Positions 58,449 through 64,000 of a stretch of 64,000 nt of DNA are shown piece by piece; positions within the stretch are counted from its first letter, which is position 1; each line of letters starts with the position of its first letter. The notes beneath the pieces were generated by a model that was given only the letters and a program-made list of their open reading frames with translations, had not been told where the DNA came from and did not search any database. The DNA comes from Neomicrococcus aestuarii (GTDB taxonomy: Bacteria > Actinomycetota > Actinomycetes > Actinomycetales > Micrococcaceae), in NCBI RefSeq assembly GCF_014201135.1, contig NZ_JACHDR010000001.1, positions 2,108,001 to 2,172,000 of the forward strand, given 5' to 3'. Position numbers and translations under genes: made by a program.

Positions 58449-58586
58449 GCCAACGAAACACAAAGCAAGAAATTGTTATCTTCACTCGAACAATTACGGC
58501 TATTCTGAGAAAAGCCGTAATTAAGTCGCGAGCACTACTTGGCACCTTGCCGTTGGGACGCCCGCGCCAACAGAAAGGCAAGAGAC

Positions 58587-59138
58587 ATGACGGATCTTGA
58601 TTCAAGCCTCAGTGGCGTATGGAACTTGGACCCTTCCCACTCCCGTGTGGGCTTTCAGGCTCGCCATGCCATGGTGACGAAGGTTCGCGGCGCATTCAAT
58701 GACGTCCAAGGGCGGATTGAACTGGACGCGCAGAACATCTCCAACACCAAAGTGGACTTCAAAGTTCGCGTTGAGAGCATTGATACGCGTAACGCCGACC
58801 GCGACAACCACCTGCGCACCAACGACTTCTTCGATGCGCAGACGCACCCCTACATCACGTTCGTCAGCACCAACGTTGACCAGGTGGATGAGAACTCGTT
58901 CATCGTCTCCGGTGACCTGACCATCCGTGGCGTCACCAAGCCAGTGACCGTACCGCTCGAACTCACGGGCATTCAGAAGGACCAGAACGGATCCTTGCGC
59001 GCAGGCTTCGAAGGCTCGCGCCGCATTGATCGCCGCGACTTCGGACTCGAATGGAACGTGGCACTGGACCAGGGAGGCGTCTTGGTTTCCGAGCGCATCT
59101 CGCTGGAATTTGAACTTTCCGCAGTCAAAGAGGGCTAG
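58587..59138 (+). CDS. yceI: YceI-family lipid-binding protein
   Basis: 183 residues of the YceI lipocalin-like family (GVWNLDPSHSRVGFQARHAMVTKVRGAFNDVQGRIELDAQNISNTKVDFKVRVESIDTRNADRDNHLRTNDFFDA). ATG 58587 has AGAAAGGCAAGAGAC upstream; an in-frame earlier start is unlikely. No signal peptide is visible, so it is probably cytoplasmic, unlike the periplasmic E. coli form. Such proteins bind isoprenoid quinones or lipids. A terminator follows at 59176. Confidence 0.93.
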   Translation: MTDLDSSLSGVWNLDPSHSRVGFQARHAMVTKVRGAFNDVQGRIELDAQNISNTKVDFKVRVESIDTRNADRDNHLRTNDFFDAQTHPYITFVSTNVDQVDENSFIVSGDLTIRGVTKPVTVPLELTGIQKDQNGSLRAGFEGSRRIDRRDFGLEWNVALDQGGVLVSERISLEFELSAVKEG

Positions 59139-59175
59139 CTGACAAGAGCTATCGCACTCTAGGTTTTTCCACATC

Positions 59176-59228
59176 AGGTGGGGCATATGAACGCTTTCGG
59201 GCGAGCATCGGCCCCACCTTTTGTTTTC
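59176..59228 (+). terminator. Rho-independent terminator after yceI
   Basis: AGGTGGGGC (59176-59184) pairs with GCCCCACCT (59211-59219), followed by TTTTGTTTT. It ends yceI and insulates the clpB promoter. Confidence 0.85.
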
Positions 59229-59285
59229 CCCGAAAACCTTCCAAAAAATCCTTCGCTCACAGGGAACAAACCTAGCCGCTCCATA

Positions 59286-59306
59286 GTTGAGTGAAGTAGA
59301 CTCAAG
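59286..59306. promoter_or_regulatory. HAIR operator (HspR site) upstream of clpB
   Basis: GTTGAGT-GAAGTAG-ACTCAAG, the exact reverse complement (21 of 21 bp, spacer included) of HAIR operator 1 before dnaK. It is 70 bp before the clpB start. Confidence 0.93.
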
Positions 59307-59376
59307 TTTAGAACGTGTGGTGAGCGGCGTCGTCGTACTGACTGACGCAACGCAACCAGAAAGGACACCCAAACTA

Positions 59377-61992
59377 GTGGACACCAAATTCACCACCAAG
59401 AGCCAAGAAGCTCTTTCCGCGGCGGGGATGAATGCATCCACCGCCGGAAATCCGCAAGTGGAGCCCGCGCACTTGCTCAAAGCACTCATGGACCAGCGCG
59501 AATCCGTCGCCGTCGCCCTCCTCAAGGCCGCCGGCGTAGAACCGGACGTGGTTTCCTCGCAAGCCAGCGCCGCCATCAAGTCGCTGCCCGCATCCTCGGG
59601 AACGTCCGTGGCCCAAGCGCAATTCTCGCGTGGACTTCTGCAGGTCGTTCAGGCCGCGCAGCAAGCCGCCGAGCGCTACGGGGACACCTACGTGTCCACC
59701 GAGCACCTCATCATCGGACTGGCCGCTGACAACGGCAAAGCCGGCGAAGCGCTCCGGAACTCCGGTGCCACGGCCGACGCGCTCAACGCCGCGCTGCCCG
59801 GCATCCGCGGAGACCGCAAAGTAGACAACCCGGACCCGGAAAACACCTTCCAAGCCCTCGAAAAGTTCGGCACCGACCTGACGTCCATCGCCCGCGGTGG
59901 CAAACTGGACCCGGTCATTGGCCGCGACCAGGAAATCCGCCGCGTGGTGCAAGTGCTCTCGCGCCGCACCAAGAACAACCCCGTGCTCATCGGTGAGCCC
60001 GGCGTTGGTAAGACTGCGGTGGTGGAAGGACTCGCCCAGCGCATGGTCGCTGGCGACGTCCCCGAGTCGCTGCGCGGCAAAACCTTGATCAGCCTTGATC
60101 TGGGTTCGATGATCGCCGGTGCTAAGTACCGCGGCGAATTCGAGGAACGCCTCAAGGCCGTCCTTGAAGAGATCAAGTCCTCCGACGGGCAGATCGTCAC
60201 GTTCATCGACGAGATCCACACCGTGGTGGGCGCAGGCGCTTCCGAAGGCGCCATGGACGCGGGCAACATGCTTAAGCCCATGCTGGCCCGCGGCGAGCTC
60301 CGACTCATCGGTGCCACCACTTTGGACGAGTACCGAGAGAACATCGAGAAGGATCCGGCGCTTGAGCGCCGTTTCCAGCAGGTGTACGTGGGGGAGCCGA
60401 GCGTGGATGACACCATCGCAATCCTGCGTGGACTCAAGGAACGCTACGAAGCACACCACAAGGTGTCCATCGCGGACTCCGCGCTGGTGGCGGCAGCGTC
60501 TCTTTCTGACCGTTACATTTCGGGGCGTCAGCTCCCGGATAAGGCCATTGACCTCGTGGACGAGGCCGCGTCTCGACTGCGCATGGAGATTGACTCCGCT
60601 CCGGAGGAAATCGACCAGCTCCGCCGTGCCGTGGACCGACTGACCATGGAAGAGCTCGCCCTCGAAGGTGAAACGGACCCATCCTCCGTGGAACGCTTGG
60701 CGGCCCTTCGCGAAGAAATGGCCAACAAGAAGGAAGAGCTGGATTCGCTCAACGCCCGTTGGGAATCTGAGAAGGCCGGCCTGAACATGGTGGGCGATCT
60801 CAAGGTGCAGCTGGACGAACTACGCTCCCAAGCGGAGAAGTTCCAGCGCGACGGAGAACTGGAGAAGGCTTCGCGCTTGCTCTACGGCGAAATCCCGACG
60901 CTCGAGAAGCAACTCGCTGCAGCTCAAGCCGAAGAGGCCTCCGATGTTCCTACCGAACTCATGGTCTCCGAAGAGGTCACCGCGGACGACATCGCCGAAG
61001 TGATCCAGGCGTGGACCGGCATTCCGGCTGGCCGCATGCTCATGGGCGAGTCCGAGAAGCTGCTGACCATGGAACAGCACTTGGGTGAGCGGTTGATTGG
61101 TCAGAAGGCCGCTGTTGAGGCGGTCTCCGACGCCGTCCGGCGCGCCCGCGCTGGCATCAGCGACCCCAACCGTCCCACCGGTTCCTTCCTGTTCCTCGGC
61201 CCCACCGGCGTGGGTAAGACGGAACTCGCGAAAGCGCTCGCGGACTTCCTCTTCGATGATGACCGTGCCATGGTCCGCATCGACATGTCCGAGTACAGCG
61301 AAAAGCACAGCGTCTCGCGATTGGTCGGTGCCCCTCCGGGGTACGTGGGCTATGACGAGGGCGGCCAACTGACGGAAGCCGTGCGTCGTCGTCCCTACTC
61401 TGTAGTGCTTCTAGACGAAGTGGAGAAGGCTCACCCAGAGGTCTTCGACATCCTCTTACAGGTCCTCGACGACGGCCGCTTGACCGATGGCCAAGGCCGC
61501 ACCGTGGACTTCCGCAACGTCATCCTGGTGCTGACCTCCAACCTGGGCAGCCAGTTCTTGGTGGATCAGACGCTGGATGGTGAGGCTAAGAAGAACGCGG
61601 TCATGGCCGTGGTGAACGCGTCCTTCAAGCCGGAGTTCTTGAACCGACTCGACGACGTCATCATGTTTGATCCGCTCTCCCTCGAGGACTTGAGCCACAT
61701 CGTGACGCTGCAAGTGAAGCTCTTGAGTGACCGCCTGGCGAGCCGCCGCTTGACCCTCGAGGTCACAGGTGGCGCCTCCGATTGGCTCGCGTTCACCGGC
61801 TACGATCCCGCGTACGGCGCGCGGCCGTTGCGCCGCTTGGTGCAGCGTGAGATCGGCGACCGCTTGGCGAAGGCCTTGCTGTCCGGCGAAATCCGCGACG
61901 GCGACAAGGTTCTGGTGGGCGTCAACGAGAACGGCGACGGGCTGACCGTCACTGGCTCGCAGGCTGTTCAGGCCACGCAGGCTGCTCAGTAG
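59377..61992 (+). CDS. clpB: Disaggregase ClpB
   Basis: 871-residue Hsp100 ClpB. GTG 59377 ([17 protein letters not shown]) is chosen by family length and an AAAGGA ribosome-binding site; the longer open frame includes the HAIR region. It has the N domain (1-150), AAA-1 with GEPGVGKT and the [14 protein letters not shown] Walker B, the middle coiled-coil (about 400-520), and AAA-2 with [14 protein letters not shown] and [32 protein letters not shown]. It resolves aggregates with DnaK. A HAIR site and one dispersed-motif copy (59320-59339) precede it. Confidence 0.98.
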   Translation: MDTKFTTKSQEALSAAGMNASTAGNPQVEPAHLLKALMDQRESVAVALLKAAGVEPDVVSSQASAAIKSLPASSGTSVAQAQFSRGLLQVVQAAQQAAERYGDTYVSTEHLIIGLAADNGKAGEALRNSGATADALNAALPGIRGDRKVDNPDPENTFQALEKFGTDLTSIARGGKLDPVIGRDQEIRRVVQVLSRRTKNNPVLIGEPGVGKTAVVEGLAQRMVAGDVPESLRGKTLISLDLGSMIAGAKYRGEFEERLKAVLEEIKSSDGQIVTFIDEIHTVVGAGASEGAMDAGNMLKPMLARGELRLIGATTLDEYRENIEKDPALERRFQQVYVGEPSVDDTIAILRGLKERYEAHHKVSIADSALVAAASLSDRYISGRQLPDKAIDLVDEAASRLRMEIDSAPEEIDQLRRAVDRLTMEELALEGETDPSSVERLAALREEMANKKEELDSLNARWESEKAGLNMVGDLKVQLDELRSQAEKFQRDGELEKASRLLYGEIPTLEKQLAAAQAEEASDVPTELMVSEEVTADDIAEVIQAWTGIPAGRMLMGESEKLLTMEQHLGERLIGQKAAVEAVSDAVRRARAGISDPNRPTGSFLFLGPTGVGKTELAKALADFLFDDDRAMVRIDMSEYSEKHSVSRLVGAPPGYVGYDEGGQLTEAVRRRPYSVVLLDEVEKAHPEVFDILLQVLDDGRLTDGQGRTVDFRNVILVLTSNLGSQFLVDQTLDGEAKKNAVMAVVNASFKPEFLNRLDDVIMFDPLSLEDLSHIVTLQVKLLSDRLASRRLTLEVTGGASDWLAFTGYDPAYGARPLRRLVQREIGDRLAKALLSGEIRDGDKVLVGVNENGDGLTVTGSQAVQATQAAQ

Positions 61993-62012
61993 CGCTCAGC
62001 AGCGCAGGCAAA

Positions 62013-62062
62013 AAAGAAGAGCGTTTGTCCGGCATGTTGTCCGGGCAAACGCTCTTCTTGCG
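62013..62062 (+). terminator. Bidirectional terminator after clpB
   Basis: AAGAAGAGCGTTTGTCCGG (62014-62032) pairs with CCGGGCAAACGCTCTTCTT (62041-62059), with A-tract before and T-containing sequence after. It serves the convergent clpB and septum-like genes. Confidence 0.85.
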
Positions 62063-62073
62063 CTTAGGGGTGC

Positions 62074-62832
62074 TTAATCCTTCGCGCTGCTGCTTGCTTT
62101 ACTACTACTTGCTTTGCTGCTGGACGTTCCGGATTTCTTCGCAGAGGACGACGACGCAGCCCCGGTTACGCTGGCAGCTGCGGACGAGTTGAGGGGCAAG
62201 AGAGAGGTCTTGGTGGTTGATCCCTCGGACTTCAAGAAGCAGACGATCTCACGGTCGCCGTCAGCCCAGGAGTCTTTCGAAGGGCGGCTGTACTCGTAGC
62301 GCCAGTCGGCGGTTCCTAGTGAGGCGACGTTCAGGGTGATGGCCTTGCACGCATCGAGTCCGGAGGCGCTGACGTTTTCACTGCCGGGGTACTCTTCCGG
62401 CTGGTTCTCAAGCTTCGGAAGGCCGATCAACTGCGCGTTGTGGTCCGTGGTGCACGTGACCACGGTGGCTTTGTCGAGGGGTCCGGTGAATCCGCGGACA
62501 CAATCTCCCAGCCGGAGCTGATTGGCGGGAACGTTCTTGGCGATGATGCCATCAATTCCGGGGGTGGCGCTGCGGGAGACGGTGGGCTCTTCCGCCGTCG
62601 TATTTGCTGAATTGTTCCAGACGTTGAAGATGCCGATCGCAATGAGCGCGACCACCACGAGTGCTGCCACAAGGGCAACGATTCGCTTGCCAGTCCACCC
62701 GCTGCTTGGCGGAGTGTCCGAAGTTTCGGGCTCTACCTCATGGGGTTGATTGGCGATATCGAAGATCTCGTTGCTGAGTTCTGGCTTACCGTTGGCAGGA
62801 GTTTGCTGTGGTTCGGGAGATTCGTTGTTCAC
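62074..62832 (-). CDS. Septum-formation-like membrane protein
   Basis: 252 residues. An acidic N-terminal cytoplasmic part (1-45) leads to one membrane helix (about 50-72, RIVALVAALVVVALIAIGIFNVW) and an outside domain (about 95-205) with RLGDCVRGF, VVTCTTDHNAQLIG and DGDREIVCFL, the cysteine pattern of the septum-formation protein family. The tail is Ser/Ala/Lys-rich low complexity. Actual division role is unproven. It is divergent from DUF3073. Confidence 0.8.
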   Translation of the reverse strand: MNNESPEPQQTPANGKPELSNEIFDIANQPHEVEPETSDTPPSSGWTGKRIVALVAALVVVALIAIGIFNVWNNSANTTAEEPTVSRSATPGIDGIIAKNVPANQLRLGDCVRGFTGPLDKATVVTCTTDHNAQLIGLPKLENQPEEYPGSENVSASGLDACKAITLNVASLGTADWRYEYSRPSKDSWADGDREIVCFLKSEGSTTKTSLLPLNSSAAASVTGAASSSSAKKSGTSSSKASSSKASSSAKD

Positions 62833-62959
62833 TTTTCATCCGGAATCGAGTGAAATGGTTTCTCTTCCACTTTACGTGACGGGGCAAGGCGGCAGTGTGT
62901 GGGCTTGGTGGCATGGGCTCTGACGAGGGTCGTTGCTGGTGTCAAAAGCGGCAATTAAG

Positions 62960-63068
62960 GGGTAAACGTGTTAACCTTTACCTACGAAAGAATTGATCAG
63001 TTCTTCCGGGGCCTCTCCCGCACAGCCGGGGGACCACCTCCGGATCGAGAAAAAAAGGGGGTCACGCC
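62960..63068 (+). promoter_or_regulatory. Promoter and GC-rich leader of the DUF3073 gene
   Basis: A GTTAACCTTTACCTACGAAAG stretch (62971-62991) could be promoter. It is followed by a leader with CCGGGGCC and GCCGGGGGACCACCTCCGG able to fold, and GGGGG near 63060 as ribosome-binding site. Partial likeness to the c-di-AMP riboswitch GGGGACC block is noted but the rest of that aptamer is missing. Confidence 0.35.
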
Positions 63069-63302
63069 ATGGGGCGCGGCCGTCAGAAGGCGAAAGCTAC
63101 GCGTCAAGCCCGGGACATTAAGTACTACTCCCCGGCTACTGACCTGACTGCACTGGAGCGTGAACTTGGGGGAGCTCGCACCACGAGCAACCGCAATGTC
63201 ACTCCTGTCGCAAAAGACGATTACGACGAGGATGACTACTCGACGTATGAGGACAAATACGCCAACTATGACGACGAGGATGACACCCGTCGAATTGGCT
63301 GA
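63069..63302 (+). CDS. DUF3073-family small protein
   Basis: 77 residues of an actinobacteria-specific family (MGRGRQKAKATRQARDIKYYSPATDLTALERELGG), with a basic N-terminus and an acidic Asp/Glu/Tyr-rich tail (DDYDEDDYSTYEDKYANYDDEDDTRR). Function is unknown. The TGA overlaps the following sirtuin ATG by one base. Confidence 0.92.
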   Translation: MGRGRQKAKATRQARDIKYYSPATDLTALERELGGARTTSNRNVTPVAKDDYDEDDYSTYEDKYANYDDEDDTRRIG

Positions 63303-64000
63303 TGTCCGCCTTTAGTAACCCCAACGATCCATTCTTGGGTTCCGGCCATCAAGCCGCATTACGCTCAATCGCTCGAGTAGTTCACGAGACCACCACAGCA
63401 CACGATCCATCGTGGGCCTTGGAGGGAATTGTTGAAATGCTCGAGCGAAAGCGCGTTTTGGTGCTAACTGGTGCCGGCGTTTCCACCGACTCTGGAATTC
63501 CTGACTATCGCGGACCCAACGGTTCGCTCAAACGTCACCGTCCTATGACGTACCAAGAGTTCATGAATGATCCCGCTGCCCGTCACAGGTACTGGGCGCG
63601 ATCCTTTGTGGGCTGGCGGCATGTGGCTAAAGCCCAACCGAACTTCGTTCACTACGCCATCGCTGCCCTTGAAGAGCGCGGCTTCGTGAGCGGCGTCGTA
63701 ACTCAGAACGTGGACGGCCTGCACCTCGATACCGGAACAAAAACTCTCATTCCGCTGCACGGCGATCTCTCCATGGTGGAGTGCCTGAACTGTGGCGCCG
63801 TCGAGGACCGCGTAGCCTTCGATGAACGACTCGAAAGCGCCAACCCGGGATACCTCGAACGCATCAATCTGGATCCGTTGGCGGTTAATCCTGACGGCGA
63901 CGTGGCTCTCTCTGATGAGCACGTTGCTGCGTTCCACATGATCTCTTGCTTGGTGTGTGGCTCTACGGAGCTCAAACCCAACGTGGTCTACTTTGGCGAA
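63302..64000 (+). CDS. Sir2-family NAD-dependent deacylase (cut by window end)
   Basis: The first 233 residues of a sirtuin, incomplete at the window edge. ATG 63302 overlaps the DUF3073 stop. The NAD-binding motif LTGAGVSTDSGIPDYRGP, the catalytic TQNVDGLHLD and zinc pairs CLNCG and CLVCG are present, with LIPLHGDL containing the catalytic histidine. It removes acyl groups from lysines using NAD+. Whether it is deacetylase or other deacylase cannot be told. Confidence 0.93.
   Translation, partial: MSAFSNPNDPFLGSGHQAALRSIARVVHETTTAHDPSWALEGIVEMLERKRVLVLTGAGVSTDSGIPDYRGPNGSLKRHRPMTYQEFMNDPAARHRYWARSFVGWRHVAKAQPNFVHYAIAALEERGFVSGVVTQNVDGLHLDTGTKTLIPLHGDLSMVECLNCGAVEDRVAFDERLESANPGYLERINLDPLAVNPDGDVALSDEHVAAFHMISCLVCGSTELKPNVVYFGE

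Noticed and set aside
62960-63068. Full c-di-AMP riboswitch before DUF3073
   Set aside because: Only one short block resembles it; the other conserved segments are absent.

Overview
The window looks like chromosome from a Gram-positive actinobacterium of the order Micrococcales, most likely family Micrococcaceae (Arthrobacter, Rothia or Neomicrococcus relatives). I infer this from the moderately high GC, frequent GTG/TTG starts, HspR/HAIR control of dnaK and clpB, the actinobacterial families DUF3073 and DUF4235, a PucR regulator, twin-arginine lipoproteins and gene neighbourhoods of the Arthrobacter type. Species cannot be told from the sequence alone. There is no prophage, insertion sequence, integrase or CRISPR array; nearly everything is core or lineage-core DNA. 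The first gene (aminotransferase) and last gene (sirtuin) are cut by the window edges.

Layout. 1-12.5 kb is an amine and polyamine utilisation block: omega-aminotransferase, CoA-acylating semialdehyde dehydrogenase, divergent PucR regulator, PuuD-like gamma-glutamyl-GABA hydrolase, a second aminotransferase coupled to an Lrp regulator, and a divergent four-gene spermidine/putrescine-type ABC importer. 12.7-15.3 kb holds a MarR regulator, the cysteine-poor ribosomal proteins L28-L33-S14, and HU. 15.5-21.4 kb is copC-copD-lipoprotein plus a thioredoxin/NHL protein. 21.5-30.1 kb is mostly minus strand: a membrane protein, a HerA-like ATPase, an AEC permease, tRNA-Gly(CCC), a KhtTU-type K+/H+ antiporter, SseB and two tandem VanY-type carboxypeptidases. 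30.2-39 kb has dcd, an MFS transporter, the complete Mrp Na+/H+ antiporter operon and a DUF4235 protein. 39.3-42.6 kb is a TPP-riboswitch-controlled ECF thiamine-precursor importer. 42.6-50.7 kb includes pabC, cardiolipin synthase, a P-loop-kinase/PabB fusion, a low-molecular-weight tyrosine phosphatase, a Tat-exported protein of unknown function, a secreted serine protease and a LysE exporter. 50.7-62 kb is the HspR heat-shock regulon (dnaK-grpE, dnaJ-hspR, clpB) with trmB, a polysaccharide deacetylase, YccF, VOC and YceI genes between. The end carries a septum-formation-like protein, DUF3073 and a sirtuin.

Two sequence-level signals are not explained by genes. First, an asymmetric motif with core CGTCGTCGTA, extending to GTGAGCTGCGTCGTCGTACT at its best sites, recurs about 15 times exactly and several more times nearly, on both strands, in at least five reading contexts and in intergenic DNA. 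It behaves like a dispersed DNA-level signal (uptake-sequence-like or chromosome-organising) and is the best candidate for something undescribed. Second, an intergenic repeat family with consensus CTCGTAGCTAGTGTTGCGT, often in inverted pairs, occupies three gene-free gaps downstream of plus-strand genes.
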